Source: Pseudomonas laurylsulfatiphila (GTDB lineage Bacteria; Pseudomonadota; Gammaproteobacteria; Pseudomonadales; Pseudomonadaceae). From it: a stretch of 64,000 bases of DNA. The position numbers were made by a program, and so were the translations under genes. The DNA lies in contig NZ_NIRS01000002.1 of assembly GCF_002934665.1 (NCBI RefSeq), forward strand, positions 558,001 through 622,000. The letters run 5' to 3'. The first letter of the stretch is position 1. Every line of letters begins with the position of its first letter. Below, piece after piece: positions 18,496 to 27,483 of this stretch. The notes beneath the pieces are model-generated. The model made no database searches. It was given only the letters and a program-made list of their open reading frames with translations, and was not told where the DNA came from.

Positions 18496-19926
18496 TCATT
18501 TCAACGGTTCATACGTGATCAACGTCTTCGGCTCCAGATATGCGCTCATCCCCCACCTCCCCATTTCGCGCCCAAGGCCTGAATGCTTGAATCCACCGAA
18601 AGGGGCACGCGGTTCGTGGGTCAGGGTGTTGATGAGCACGCGTCCCGAATCGATCTGACGGGCGACGTTCATACAGCGTTCGGAACTCTTTCCCAGCACC
18701 AGGGCGCTCAGCCCATAGTCCGTGTCGTTGGCAATGCGGATCGCATCAGCATCACCCTCGTAGGGGATGATAGTCAGCACGGGGCCGAAGATTTCCTCAC
18801 GCGCGATGCGCATCCGGTTGTTGGCATCAGTGAAGATCGTGGGCTTCACGAACCATCCGGCGTGCAAGCCTTCCGGGCGACCTTCGCCACCCGCCAGCAA
18901 CCTTGCGCCTTCTTCCTGGCCGATACGGATGTAGCGCTGCACCCGTTCCCATTGTTTCTGGCTCACCATCGGGCCGATGTCGGTGTCGGCGTTGCGCGGA
19001 TCGCCCGATTGAACCTGTGAGACGCTCTCCTTCGCAATCCGCTCGAACTCTGCCAGCCGGCTGCGCGGCACAAGGATGCGAGTACCCGCAATGCAAGCCT
19101 GGCCGCTGTTGAGAAATCCGGCTTGCAGCACCAACGGCATGACCGCCTGGAAATCCGCATCGTCAAGCACCACGGTGGGCGACTTGCCGCCGAGTTCGAG
19201 CGTCACGCGCTTCATGGTGTCGGCACCGGTTTTTACCAGATGCTGGCCGACAGCGGACGAACCCGTGAAAGAGATCTTGGCAACGTCAGGATGACGGGCG
19301 ATTTCCTCGCCGACCACATCGCCCCGTCCGTTGACGATATTGAATACACCCGGTGGCAGCCCCGCCTCGTGCAACGCCCTGACCACGACCTGCGTCTGCA
19401 ACGCGCTTATCTCACTTGGCTTGATGACGGCGGTGCAGCCTGCCGCCAGCGCGGTGGCCAGCTTGTTACAGATGAAGCCCGCATTGCTGTTCCAGGGTGT
19501 GATCAGACCGCTAACGCCCACGGGCGTCAGAATGACCCTGGCAATGCCGACCTGTTCCTCGAAATCGAACGCCTCCAGTGCATCGATTGCTTGCGCAATC
19601 ACGTCAGCCGGATAAGTCGCCATCCAGCGGCCGCGGACCGCAGGTGCGCCGTACTCCACGAGGATGGCTTCCAGCAGTTCTTCCTCCCTGGCCGCCACGG
19701 CCCGGTGCACGCGTTGCAGTGCCGCTATACGCTCCTCCCGACTGCTACGAGACCACGCCGGGAACGCAGCCTTGGCGGCTGCGATGGCACGCTGTGCGTC
19801 CAGTGCATCGCCCAGCCGAACCTGACCGATGACTTCCTCGGTGCTCGGGTTATGAAGGTCGAACCATTCCTGACCGTGTGGAATGACGAACTCGCCGTTG
19901 ATGTAGATGTGTTCAATGCGTTGCAT
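18496..19926 (-). CDS. NAD(P)-dependent aldehyde dehydrogenase
   Basis: 476 residues of the ALDH superfamily. The Rossmann region has GLITPWNSNAGFI and FTGSSAVGQH, the general-base Glu lies in VTLELGGKSP, and the catalytic Cys278 in NSGQACIAGTR. EIFGPVLTI and the C-terminal APFGGFKHSGLGREMG are present, so the enzyme is complete and should oxidise an aldehyde to an acid. The closest subgroup is the broad-specificity type used in aromatic or xenobiotic aldehyde removal, but the substrate is not readable. It is divergent from a LysR gene (20051) across 124 bp, its probable regulator. Confidence 0.92.
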   Translation of the reverse strand: MQRIEHIYINGEFVIPHGQEWFDLHNPSTEEVIGQVRLGDALDAQRAIAAAKAAFPAWSRSSREERIAALQRVHRAVAAREEELLEAILVEYGAPAVRGRWMATYPADVIAQAIDALEAFDFEEQVGIARVILTPVGVSGLITPWNSNAGFICNKLATALAAGCTAVIKPSEISALQTQVVVRALHEAGLPPGVFNIVNGRGDVVGEEIARHPDVAKISFTGSSAVGQHLVKTGADTMKRVTLELGGKSPTVVLDDADFQAVMPLVLQAGFLNSGQACIAGTRILVPRSRLAEFERIAKESVSQVQSGDPRNADTDIGPMVSQKQWERVQRYIRIGQEEGARLLAGGEGRPEGLHAGWFVKPTIFTDANNRMRIAREEIFGPVLTIIPYEGDADAIRIANDTDYGLSALVLGKSSERCMNVARQIDSGRVLINTLTHEPRAPFGGFKHSGLGREMGRWGMSAYLEPKTLITYEPLK

Positions 19927-20050
19927 GGCGACTCCTCGCTCAAAATGACTCGCCTGAATCGAGCCTCTGTGATGCGAAGTCTAAGAGGGGATCATTGTTC
20001 CGATAAGCTATCCTTTGGCTTATGAAACATCCGTATTTTTAGGACAATCC

Positions 20051-20953
20051 ATGCACAGAACAGGAATGACCGAGCTGGAAGTGGTTCTGGCCGTTGCGCG
20101 CCGCAGCAGTTTTCGTGGCGCAGCACAGGAGTTGGGCATGTCCACCACCGCCGTGAGCAGCGCGGTGGCCGGCCTGGAAGCGCGCCTGAAGGTGCGCCTG
20201 TTCAATCGCTCCACGCGCAGCGTTGCCCTCACCGACATCGGGCAACGCTATGTGGAACGCATCGCCCCTGCGTTGGCACAGATCAAAAGTGCCGGCGAAG
20301 AGGCCAGCGTCGGCCCCGACGAACCCAGCGGCACACTGCGCATCAATGCACCGCATGGCGCGGCCTGCCTGCTGCTGGAGCCGCTCTTCAAGCAGTACGC
20401 TCAGCGCTATCCCGAGGTGCGCATCGACATCGTCAGCGAATCAAGCATGATCGACATCGTCGCCGGAGGCTTCGACGCAGGGATTCGCCTGGCAGAGTCC
20501 GTGCCGCAAGACATGATTGCCGTGGCACTGTCAGGTGACATCCGGATGCTCGTGGTGGCAACGCCCGAGTACCTCGAACGCCACGGCGTGCCCGAGCACC
20601 CGCGAGACCTACTGACCCACCAGAGCATCGGCATGCGCATGGCCCACGGAGGCCTCTACCATTGGGAATTGGAGCGCGACGGCCAGAAGCTGCAGATGGA
20701 TCTGCCGGTGCGCTTGGCCTCCAACGAGCTGCCGGCCATCAAACAGGCCGTGTTGTTGGGCCTTGGCATCGGTTTCATTTCCGAGTGGTTCATCCACGAA
20801 GAACTGGCAAGCGGCGCCCTGGTGCCAGTGCTGATGCCGTGGTGCCCGTCGTTTGGCGGATTGAGGCTTTACTACTCGGGCCATCGCTTCGTGCCGGCGC
20901 GATTGCGCGCGCTGATTGAACTGGTGCACGAGTTGCGGCCCACTGTGGTTTGA
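20051..20953 (+). CDS. LysR-family regulator, CrgA-like
   Basis: 300 residues. The winged HTH is at about 5-65 (LEVVLAVARRSSFRGAAQELG, then STTAVSSAVAGLEARL and RLFNRSTRSVALT), followed by an effector-binding domain with GTLRINAPHGAA and the FDAGIRLAESVPQDMIAV segment characteristic of the CrgA/DmlR subgroup. The ATG at 20051 has AGGA seven bases before it; the longer frame begins at 20015. It is divergent from the aldehyde dehydrogenase, which it most likely controls. Confidence 0.9.
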   Translation: MHRTGMTELEVVLAVARRSSFRGAAQELGMSTTAVSSAVAGLEARLKVRLFNRSTRSVALTDIGQRYVERIAPALAQIKSAGEEASVGPDEPSGTLRINAPHGAACLLLEPLFKQYAQRYPEVRIDIVSESSMIDIVAGGFDAGIRLAESVPQDMIAVALSGDIRMLVVATPEYLERHGVPEHPRDLLTHQSIGMRMAHGGLYHWELERDGQKLQMDLPVRLASNELPAIKQAVLLGLGIGFISEWFIHEELASGALVPVLMPWCPSFGGLRLYYSGHRFVPARLRALIELVHELRPTVV

Positions 20954-21481
20954 TCATGTTTCGCCCCTTATATCGTCGAAATCGTATCTGGAATACCCCG
21001 TGGAAACACGCCACCTGTGTCGCTTGCTCCAGGGAACAGCCGAGTGTGATTTCGCAGTCGAGCCACTCATTCTCATACTTGAGGCCGCCGTCGAACTGGC
21101 GCCGATTCCGGGGAATGATTTCTGCTGGTCGTATTGGGCTGATGAGTTCAAGACGAAAAGGGGGACAGCACACCGTTGTGGCGTTCATTCGTCCCGGTTT
21201 TATGGTGGTTATGCACAAGGGGCGTTCGAGCCTGCCGGGCTCCTCGCGTCCTGGTCTACCAACCTGTGAATGCTGCCACCCTTCGGCCAAAAGTTGCCCA
21301 TTAGAATGGACCGCTTCCGGCCAATAACAGTCGTTCGGCAGTTGAATCAAGGATGCTTGCCCATCAAATGCCCACGCGCTTCGGGGCTCTCGTTCGGTTG
21401 CAGTCATCACTTTTAGACAAAAAAATCCCGCACCAGTCGGGACTCATGGCTAAGCTGCACGCTCTACGCATGGAGGCATTT
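20954..21481. other. Intergenic region with decayed repeat copy A and a minus-strand terminator
   Basis: 528 bp with no gene I can support; open frames on both strands lack recognisable domains. Positions 21328-21426 are a ~90-bp repeat also found at 62431-62532 in the same orientation. To its right lies a minus-strand intrinsic terminator: TCCCG/CGGGA arms at 21438-21442 and 21426-21430 followed by seven T on that strand (21425-21419). In this copy the short peptide frame present in the other copy has lost its ribosome site and is frameshifted. Confidence 0.5.
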
Positions 21482-21700
21482 ATGAAGTACACAACAGTTT
21501 TACTGGCTGTCGCTTTGCTCGGTGGCTGCTCTTCGTACAATGAGCGCGGCACCGGCGAAGGCGGGAGAGAAATGAGCAACAAGGGCTACACCGTCCGCTG
21601 TGACGCGACACCCGCCAATCAGCCAGGCTGCTACACGCCGCCGCCATCGTGGACCTGGTGGCCCTCAGACAGTATCAAATTCAAGTTGGGCGCGAACTGA
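21482..21700 (+). CDS. Small outer-membrane-type lipoprotein
   Basis: 72 residues. MKYTTVLLAVALLGGC is a textbook lipoprotein signal with the lipobox LLGGC, so Cys16 would be acylated. Residues after the Cys are SSYNER, without Asp at +2, which favours sorting to the outer membrane. The mature part (~57 residues) carries two further Cys and a PPPSWTWWPSD segment and matches no family I know. GGAGG lies five bases before the ATG at 21482, so the 43 codons open upstream are not used. Confidence 0.78.
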   Translation: MKYTTVLLAVALLGGCSSYNERGTGEGGREMSNKGYTVRCDATPANQPGCYTPPPSWTWWPSDSIKFKLGAN

Positions 21701-21784
21701 CACGCCCCTTCGCAACTCAGGATGACCCTGCGCCAGCCTTGGGGCTCAGCTAGAGTACTGATTCATGGAGCTTAGAGACGAGCA

Positions 21785-22273
21785 ATGAAACTGAACCACA
21801 GGCCAGTGAAGGCTAGCGACGTAAAAATGATCTGCGGCTTTCCTCAGAACGCTCAAGAGTTGTATTTCATGTTTCCGAAGGCGCACTTCCCGCTAACGGA
21901 AACGCAGTTGAATACCGCGATCTCCCAACGCTTCGACTCTACCGTCGTGGAGATCAATGGGACTGTCGTTGGGTTTGCCAATTTCTATCGAGCTGAACGC
22001 AATGGCGTTTGCTGTATCGGCAATGTCATCGTCTCGCCGAGCGCCCGGGGCGAAGGAGTGGCCACGTTTATCGTGGAAACGATGACCGGTTTGGCATTCG
22101 AGCGTTACGCAGCCAACGAGGTGCAGATTTCCTGTTTCAACGAAAACACGGCAGGGCTGCTGCTCTACCCCAAGCTTGGATTTGTGCCTTATGCCATTGA
22201 GGAGCGACCTGCTTTGGGAAACGGCCGATCGGCCCTCATACACATGACGCGCAGCAGAAGCTCGATCGGTTGA
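21785..22273 (+). CDS. GNAT-family N-acetyltransferase
   Basis: 162 residues. The GNAT core is visible as VVGFANFYRAERNGVCCIGNVIVSPSARGEGVATFIVETM, with the acetyl-CoA-binding pattern (R/Q-x-x-G-x-A/G) as RGEGVA, and a late strand ENTAGLLLYPKLGFVPYAIEER typical of RimJ/RimI-like enzymes. It should acetylate an amine on a small molecule or protein; no neighbour suggests which. The gene lies 85 bp after the lipoprotein gene. Confidence 0.85.
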   Translation: MKLNHRPVKASDVKMICGFPQNAQELYFMFPKAHFPLTETQLNTAISQRFDSTVVEINGTVVGFANFYRAERNGVCCIGNVIVSPSARGEGVATFIVETMTGLAFERYAANEVQISCFNENTAGLLLYPKLGFVPYAIEERPALGNGRSALIHMTRSRSSIG

Positions 22274-22435
22274 ATACACGGTCGTTACCCTGGATGACAG
22301 GCAGAAAACGGCCTAAGCAGCCAGTCGGAAATGTCCACGAAACCATGGGCGTTTCACTCTGGGGCACACAGGCATTCAGCTTCCCTGCGCTCTCGGTTCC
22401 CGACTGGGAGCGCGGCGCCTACAAAGTTGCCATTG

Positions 22436-22786
22436 TCATTTGTCGTCCATCTTTGTTGACGATTGTGGACGGCGCTCAGTGCTCTCTTCGGCGTTGGGTG
22501 CTTCTGGAAAACTCCCTGGCGTGAACACATGGGTCTGCAGGTCGCTGGCATCGACTTCGGCGACACCATGAACCGAACGGGCCAGATCCATGACCTGTTC
22601 ACACTGTCTATGAGTGTTGACGCGGCCGCTTAACCCCACTATGCCCGCATGGGTCTTGACATTGATATGCAGGCTAAGGGTCGGATCGGAAAATGCCAGG
22701 GTCGACTTCACCTTGGCGGTAATCCATGCATCGTGAACGGCCATTTCCAGACCATGAGAGTAATGCTGGAAGGAGTGAATTTTCAT
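22436..22786 (-). CDS. BON-domain protein
   Basis: 116 residues. A single BON domain covers about residues 20-85: AWITAKVKSTLAFSDPTLSL, then INVKTHAGIVGLSGRV and a final VHGVAEVDASDLQTHV. BON domains (OsmY type) bind membranes or phospholipid and are common in stress-induced envelope proteins. Unlike OsmY, no signal peptide is evident with the ATG at 22786 (MKIHSFQHYSHG), so either it is cytosolic or the start is elsewhere. The C-terminal tail is charged and probably disordered. Confidence 0.8.
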   Translation of the reverse strand: MKIHSFQHYSHGLEMAVHDAWITAKVKSTLAFSDPTLSLHINVKTHAGIVGLSGRVNTHRQCEQVMDLARSVHGVAEVDASDLQTHVFTPGSFPEAPNAEESTERRPQSSTKMDDK

Positions 22787-23173
22787 GGCTGAACCCTCTC
22801 TCGAGTAATCAGACGTATTGTCCATCCCTTTTGCTGTGCTGCCCTCTGCCTGTCAGGTGAACGCTAACTATGGATACCTGATTCGTCTTGGAGCGCTCGC
22901 CACACAAACATTGACAGACATTAATTATAGTACGGCCGTTGCCTGCGGTCAGAGCGCTGTCCCCGTGAACGTCCGCCCTGGTCGCTTTGTGCCAGGCGCA
23001 ATACCTGCAGAGCCTCCAGACAGTCCGTGCTTGGCCGATTACTACCTGTCACCACCTTCGGCTTTGGGTCCATTTCAGCCGGTGGAACATTTGAGTGGCC
23101 GGGCCAGCCAATCATGCGTTCTATTCAGGCCCCTGCTAGCATCCCCCCTCCAAAAACGATTGAGCTACTCCTC
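22787..23173. other. Intergenic region without a supported gene
   Basis: 387 bp between the divergent BON gene and the exported hypothetical protein. Frames are open on both strands but none has a domain, signal peptide or convincing start. I see no repeat or clear promoter. Confidence 0.5.
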
Positions 23174-23632
23174 ATGCTACGGATTGCAGCCACGTCTTTA
23201 TTTGCCATGCTCATCTCCCAGCCGGTCCTGGCGAAACAAGTCTTCCAATGTGCAGGCGCGACCGTGACCATTGCCGTCGATGCAACCACACCCCGGCGTT
23301 CCACAGAGGGTGCTGACGTCATACTGAGTGTGGAAAAAGGTCCCCGGTCAACGCTTCTGCGTTACAGCAACTTCGATTTCATTGGCGGAACATGCGACAC
23401 GGACAGGAACGGTTCTCCCCGAATCGTCTATCAGGCTGTCTGTAGCGGTTCCGGTTGCTTTGATTTGTCGAACTGGGGTGTCATCGACCCGGACACTCTG
23501 CAGGCATTGCTCGTTCCCGCAAATGACAGCCTGGAGGCTGCTGAACGTTTACTCGGCCACCCTCCCGTTCTCGCTGGCGACAAGATGAGCGTCAGCCGTG
23601 AAGCCCATGAACCGGGATTACCCACACCCTAG
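23174..23632 (+). CDS. Exported protein of unknown function
   Basis: 152 residues. MLRIAATSLFAMLISQPVLA is a signal peptide with an ALA-type cleavage site before KQVFQC. The mature protein has four cysteines (one near 26, one near 76, two near 92-96 in CSGSGC) that could form two disulfides in the periplasm. The pattern of short beta-like segments resembles small secreted beta-sandwich or inhibitor-like proteins, but I recognise no family. The frame is open upstream to 23027; the ATG at 23174 is preferred because it begins the signal peptide. Confidence 0.65.
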   Translation: MLRIAATSLFAMLISQPVLAKQVFQCAGATVTIAVDATTPRRSTEGADVILSVEKGPRSTLLRYSNFDFIGGTCDTDRNGSPRIVYQAVCSGSGCFDLSNWGVIDPDTLQALLVPANDSLEAAERLLGHPPVLAGDKMSVSREAHEPGLPTP

Positions 23633-23948
23633 AATGATTCTGTCTGGCGGCTATCGGCCGGTTGCCCCCCTTCGAGACAGGCAACAATCGACCAACAGTT
23701 GACGCTGGCTGGAGCGATGGCAAATGTGCACCTATGCTTGGGTCGGCTGGAAGAACTGATCGAGCATTCCGTGCTGCTCCGTCACCTGCGCGCAATATCC
23801 GCCAAAGGTCATCCGGGCGTATCAGTTTCAGCAGACCTCCGATGATCTGGAACCAGGCTGTGGTTTGCCTGGCTTTCGAAAGTCTTTGCGCCATGCCCTT
23901 CCTCAGTTTGAGTCATCAATACTTCAAACTTCCCCCCGGGAGACACCC
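23633..23948. other. Intergenic region without a supported gene
   Basis: 316 bp upstream of the DUF1254 gene. A 100-codon minus-strand frame (23592-23894) has no domain and unusual composition and is rejected. Nothing else stands out. Confidence 0.5.
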
Positions 23949-25571
23949 ATGGCGCACCTTCTCAAACCCATCGCCGTACTCACGTCCTTTTTTACCCTGA
24001 TGTTGCCGGTGCTGACCTCGGCGCAGGCGGCCACCGACATTCCACCCGCCGTCAAGACGCCGGACCGTGTAGAGACCCGAATCGGCGTGCTGGAATTCAA
24101 GGATGGCGCGCCCAGCGCCGAAACCGCTCGGAATGTCTACGACACACTGGCGTTCACACGGGGTGTCGATGCCTTCGTGAACAGTTTTTCCGGCGCCTCG
24201 GCCTATGCGATTCGCGAGGGTTTCCACAGCATTGGCGCTGAAGACAACTCGGTGGTGATCTTCTCCGAGCTGATGGACTCCAACTCGCTCTTTCTCACGG
24301 CCAACGCCGATACTATCTACACGGTAGCCACGCTCGACCTGACGAAAGGACCACTGGTGGTTGAGGTGCCACCCAAGGCCCTCGGCACGCTCAATGACAT
24401 GTGGTTTGGCTGGATCATCGACATCGGCGCGCCCGGACCTGATCGCGGTGAAGGGGGTAAATACCTGATTCTGCCGCCCGACTACGAGGGTCCTGTTCCT
24501 GATGGCGGTTACTTTGTCGGCCGCTCCAAAACCAACCATGTCCTCTACGCCGTTCGCGCCTTTATGGAGAACAACGACCCGAAACCTGCCGTTGATCTCA
24601 TCAAGGAGAAACTGAAGATCTACCCCTACACACCGGGTGGCCACGGCACCAGCATTGCCACGGCACTCGAAGGCAAAATCCGCTTGGAGCCCATCCCCCC
24701 GATACCGCCAACGAAATTCATCGAGGGCAGTGGCAAGTCCTTCAACACCATCCCGCCTAACGATTTCTCCTACTTCGAGATGCTCGACAAGCTTGTACAG
24801 CTGGAACCCGCCACCTCGTTCAGCCCGGAGCTCATGGGGCAATTGGCGGCCATTGGTATCGTAAAGGGCAAACCCTTTGCTCCGGACGAGCGAATGAAGA
24901 AAATCCTCAGCGACGCGGCAGCCGTGGGTAACGCCGCTGGACGAGCGCTGAACTGGCGTGGCGCCGAGTATCCCGGCTGGGCCTATTACCCGAACTCGAT
25001 GTGGGCCAACATGTTGTGGCAAGGCGGTTTCAATTTTGAAACACCGCCGCCGTTGATCACCAAGGAAGGCTTGTTCAAGGCATTGCCACCGACTGGCGCG
25101 CGCACGCTTGATTCGCGCACGGCCTTCTACTACGGCTACACCATGGATTCGCCGGGCATGATCATGCGCCTGCCCAACGTGGGCTCGCAGTACCTCATGG
25201 GTTTCACTGACGCCGACAAGAATCCCTTCGATGGCGCAAAGACCTATAAGGTGACCCTGCCACCCAAGATCCCTGCGGCGAAATTCTGGTCCTTCACCGT
25301 CTACGACAACCAGACGCGCTCCATGCTCCAGACACCACAGCGCTACCCCCGTGCCGGCAGTCAAACCTACCCGTCACCGGCGGCCGTCGAAAACGCGGAT
25401 GGCTCCATGACCATCTACTTCGGCCCTTCCAAACCTGCGGACGCCAAAGCCGGCAACTGGATACAAACCATGCCGGACAAGGGCTGGTTCATGCTCCTGC
25501 GCCTCTACAGCCCCCTTGAGTCGTTCTTCACGAAAGAGTGGCGCCCGAGCGAGGTCGAACTGGTTCGGTGA
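23949..25571 (+). CDS. DUF1254/DUF1214 exported protein
   Basis: 540 residues. MAHLLKPIAVLTSFFTLML begins a signal peptide that ends near TSAQAA. The N-terminal half matches DUF1254 (NVYDTLAFTRGVDAFVNSF, then SLFLTANADTIYTVATLDL and GPLVVEVPP) and the C-terminal ~110 residues match DUF1214 (FWSFTVYDNQTRSML, then YFGPSKPADAKAGNWIQT and FMLLRLYSPLESFF). The two domains commonly occur together in periplasmic proteins of unknown activity. The ATG at 23949 is chosen for the signal peptide; 28 further codons are open upstream. A hairpin at 25585-25617 follows the gene. Confidence 0.88.
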   Translation: MAHLLKPIAVLTSFFTLMLPVLTSAQAATDIPPAVKTPDRVETRIGVLEFKDGAPSAETARNVYDTLAFTRGVDAFVNSFSGASAYAIREGFHSIGAEDNSVVIFSELMDSNSLFLTANADTIYTVATLDLTKGPLVVEVPPKALGTLNDMWFGWIIDIGAPGPDRGEGGKYLILPPDYEGPVPDGGYFVGRSKTNHVLYAVRAFMENNDPKPAVDLIKEKLKIYPYTPGGHGTSIATALEGKIRLEPIPPIPPTKFIEGSGKSFNTIPPNDFSYFEMLDKLVQLEPATSFSPELMGQLAAIGIVKGKPFAPDERMKKILSDAAAVGNAAGRALNWRGAEYPGWAYYPNSMWANMLWQGGFNFETPPPLITKEGLFKALPPTGARTLDSRTAFYYGYTMDSPGMIMRLPNVGSQYLMGFTDADKNPFDGAKTYKVTLPPKIPAAKFWSFTVYDNQTRSMLQTPQRYPRAGSQTYPSPAAVENADGSMTIYFGPSKPADAKAGNWIQTMPDKGWFMLLRLYSPLESFFTKEWRPSEVELVR

Positions 25572-25584
25572 GATAAACACAGTA

Positions 25585-25617
25585 CGGTCAGCACTACTTC
25601 CCAGTCGGTGCTGACCG
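25585..25617 (+). terminator. Hairpin after DUF1254/DUF1214 gene
   Basis: CGGTCAGCAC (25585-25594) pairs perfectly with GTGCTGACCG (25608-25617) around a 13-base loop, starting 13 bp past the stop codon. No T run follows, so it may act as a terminator or an mRNA 3' end stabiliser. Confidence 0.55.
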
Positions 25618-25990
25618 CCCTGTTAATGCCGACGCAATCAACTGTCCGGAATGTGCTTTTTTCGAGGGAAAAATGGCAGTGCATTGACCTGGTTTTTTAC
25701 CCCGACCAGGGCTTTTTTGATGGCCGATTGGCTTATAACCCCCGATTTTTACCCTGGAATATGGAAAAAAAGACGAAAAAATCGACGGGGCTTTCATACG
25801 CCTCCCGACTCGCCGAAAGCCAGTCATGGTGCTGGCTGCGCCCTCCAGTGATGGCAATGTGCGACCAGTTTCGGCACTGCCGTTGGTCAGCAAAATTGAT
25901 CAAAAAATGAACGCAGACGGCTTTTTTCGTTCAGAATACGCAACAAGTCACACGGGCTCCGATGCTCAGCTGACTCAAGAAGCGGAAGTT
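25618..25990. other. AT-richer intergenic stretch without a supported gene
   Basis: Between the DUF1254 gene and the leader of the second membrane-protein copy. It has several A and T runs and a loose inverted repeat, CGATTTTT (25743-25750) and AAAAATCG (25787-25794). Short open frames here lack any sign of being genes. The composition differs from the GC-rich flanks. Confidence 0.4.
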
Positions 25991-26072
25991 AAACCTCATA
26001 TAGACGCCCAGTGCGAATGAGGTTTTTTGTTACCTGAAAATGGAACTAACCGAATGATCAAAAGTTCATTCG
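25991..26072 (+). promoter_or_regulatory. Structured leader, copy 2, of duplicated membrane gene
   Basis: Counterpart of the leader at 7598. The first hairpin has arms AAACCTC (25991-25997) and GAGGTTT (26019-26025), here with a six-T tract that makes it a better intrinsic terminator. The second has arms CGAATGA (26051-26057) and TCATTCG (26066-26072), identical to copy 1 with a different loop. The ATG lies about 145 bp further on. Confidence 0.5.
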
Positions 26073-26215
26073 CTAAACTCGCTTTTTTCTTCGCAGCAAA
26101 ATGCCGCAAGATTAAATAATAGAAATTGCTGGATCCTGACTGCAGTCAGCAACGGATAAATTCAACTAGCCGTGCTGAAGTCATGTTGATCCACTAAGAG
26201 TACAAAGAGGTAATC

Positions 26216-26869
26216 ATGGAACTTGGTATACTGACTTCGCCAGCCGCGGAATATATTCGCTTGGGCGTTGTTTATTTCCATCTTATCGCCTGCTGCGTTG
26301 CAATCGGGCTTGTGTTGACCAGTGACATTGCAATGGTCAAGCAACTCCTGAAGGGGGATGTGTCGGGTCACCATGATGACGCGCATATGGAAAGCCTTCA
26401 AAAAACCGTATCGCTTGCACTTGTAGCGCTTTGGATTACAGGCATTGCTATTGTCGGAATAGATTATGCCGGCAAGGGGATGGAATATTTCCTCAATCCA
26501 AAGTTGCAAGCCAAAATCGGCATCGTTGTGCTGTTGACCTTTAACGGTTTCCTGTTGCATAGCGCTGTATTGCCGGCACTGAAGAAAGCCGGTTCGATAC
26601 TCAAACTCTCCTTCAACCTGCGCATGCTGGCGCTGTTCTCAGGCGCGCTCTCCGGTGTGTCGTGGTTCTATGCCGCCATGCTCGGTGTCGGTCGTCCGCT
26701 GGCCTGGAAATACTCGCTGGTCGAGTTACTGGCGGCCTATCCGGTTCTCATCGTCGGTGGCTTTGGAATGATGGTGCTGCTCACCGTCTGGGCGAAAAAC
26801 AAAAACGCTGAAGGCCGTATGGAGCAAGGCACCTGGGGAACCAGAAACGCCGCTCTGGCTGGCTGGTGA
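26216..26869 (+). CDS. Hydrophobic membrane protein, copy 2 of a duplicated pair
   Basis: 217 residues, the same length as the protein at 7823 and differing at about 24 positions by hand alignment; residues ~15-200 are almost unchanged, including the His-rich loop SGHHDDAHMES. The N-terminal ten residues and the C-terminal twenty carry most differences. About six membrane segments. AAGAGGTAATC precedes the ATG. It is followed 90 bp later by a PtrA-like small exported protein, whereas copy 1 is preceded by a DUF2790 protein. I do not recognise the family. Confidence 0.8.
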   Translation: MELGILTSPAAEYIRLGVVYFHLIACCVAIGLVLTSDIAMVKQLLKGDVSGHHDDAHMESLQKTVSLALVALWITGIAIVGIDYAGKGMEYFLNPKLQAKIGIVVLLTFNGFLLHSAVLPALKKAGSILKLSFNLRMLALFSGALSGVSWFYAAMLGVGRPLAWKYSLVELLAAYPVLIVGGFGMMVLLTVWAKNKNAEGRMEQGTWGTRNAALAGW

Positions 26870-26959
26870 AGTCAGGTTGAACAAGCCCGTTCAGCCTCAG
26901 CCAATGAATTCCGTTTTTAACTATTTACCTATCTCACTTTCTCACTTGAGGATATCCAA

Positions 26960-27166
26960 ATGAAATCCATGAAAGCTCTGTTCGTAATCGCCGCGCTGAC
27001 CGCTTCTTCTCTGGCGATGGCCACCGGTGGTGGTGACAAGACATTCAATCGCATGGAGTCTGCCCGCAAGGTCTCGATGGAAGCCTTCCAGGTTGCGCAG
27101 AAGCAGAAGGCTGAAGCCGCTGTAGCTCAAAGCAAGGCCAAGGCAAGCAATCGCAGCAACGGCTGA
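26960..27166 (+). CDS. Small exported PtrA-like peptide
   Basis: 68 residues: a signal peptide MKSMKALFVIAALTASSLAMA followed by TGGGDKTFNRMESARKVS and a Lys/Ala/Gln-rich helix (QKQKAEAAVAQSKAKAS). The mature N-terminus resembles the 'co-regulatory protein PtrA N-terminal' family of Pseudomonas, several members of which are copper-inducible; I am moderately sure of this. GAGG lies upstream of the ATG. It may be co-transcribed with the membrane protein before it, since no terminator is seen in the 90-bp gap. Confidence 0.68.
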   Translation: MKSMKALFVIAALTASSLAMATGGGDKTFNRMESARKVSMEAFQVAQKQKAEAAVAQSKAKASNRSNG

Positions 27167-27247
27167 TCCGTGTAGCGCGACCGCGCAACACGATGGCAAA
27201 AAAGGGACTTCACGGAATCCCGGGGCACACAAATAACGAAATATCCG

Positions 27248-27343
27248 TGTAGGAGCTGCCGCAGGCTGCGATCTTTTGATCTTGCTTTTGCGATCTGAAA
27301 ATTGCTGAAGATCAAAAGATCGCAGCCTGCGGCAGCTCCTACA
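27248..27343. repeat. REP-type inverted pair with 36-bp perfect arms
   Basis: Left arm 27248-27283 begins TGTAGGAGCTGCCGCAGGCT; right arm 27308-27343 is its exact reverse complement, separated by 24 bp. The TGTAGGAGCTGCCGCAGG core is a well-known Pseudomonas extragenic repeat. The arrangement forms a very strong cruciform or mRNA hairpin between the PtrA-like gene and the following terminator. Such units are dispersed by RAYT-type transposases; none is in the window. Confidence 0.85.
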
Positions 27344-27383
27344 GGTATCGGTGTTCCCCGCCATTACGTGAATAACCAAAAAA

Positions 27384-27417
27384 AGTCGCAAACCCTGCAG
27401 GGTTTGCGACTTTTTTT
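27384..27417. terminator. Bidirectional intrinsic terminator
   Basis: Arms AGTCGCAAACCC (27384-27395) and GGGTTTGCGACT (27400-27411) enclose TGCA. An A run lies to the left and a T run to the right, so the hairpin can terminate the rightward PtrA-like transcript and the leftward transcript of the Gly-rich repeat gene. Confidence 0.9.
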
Positions 27418-27483
27418 CGATACGACCTTCAACTTCCCGGGACGTTTTCTACGGGTATGCCTGCCGTTGCGTAGCGTGCAGGC

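Noticed and set aside
20790..21410. 206-codon minus-strand frame spanning the end of the LysR gene and the intergenic repeat
   Set aside because: Overlaps a good LysR gene; its start is the frameshifted peptide of the dispersed repeat and the remainder shows no domain.
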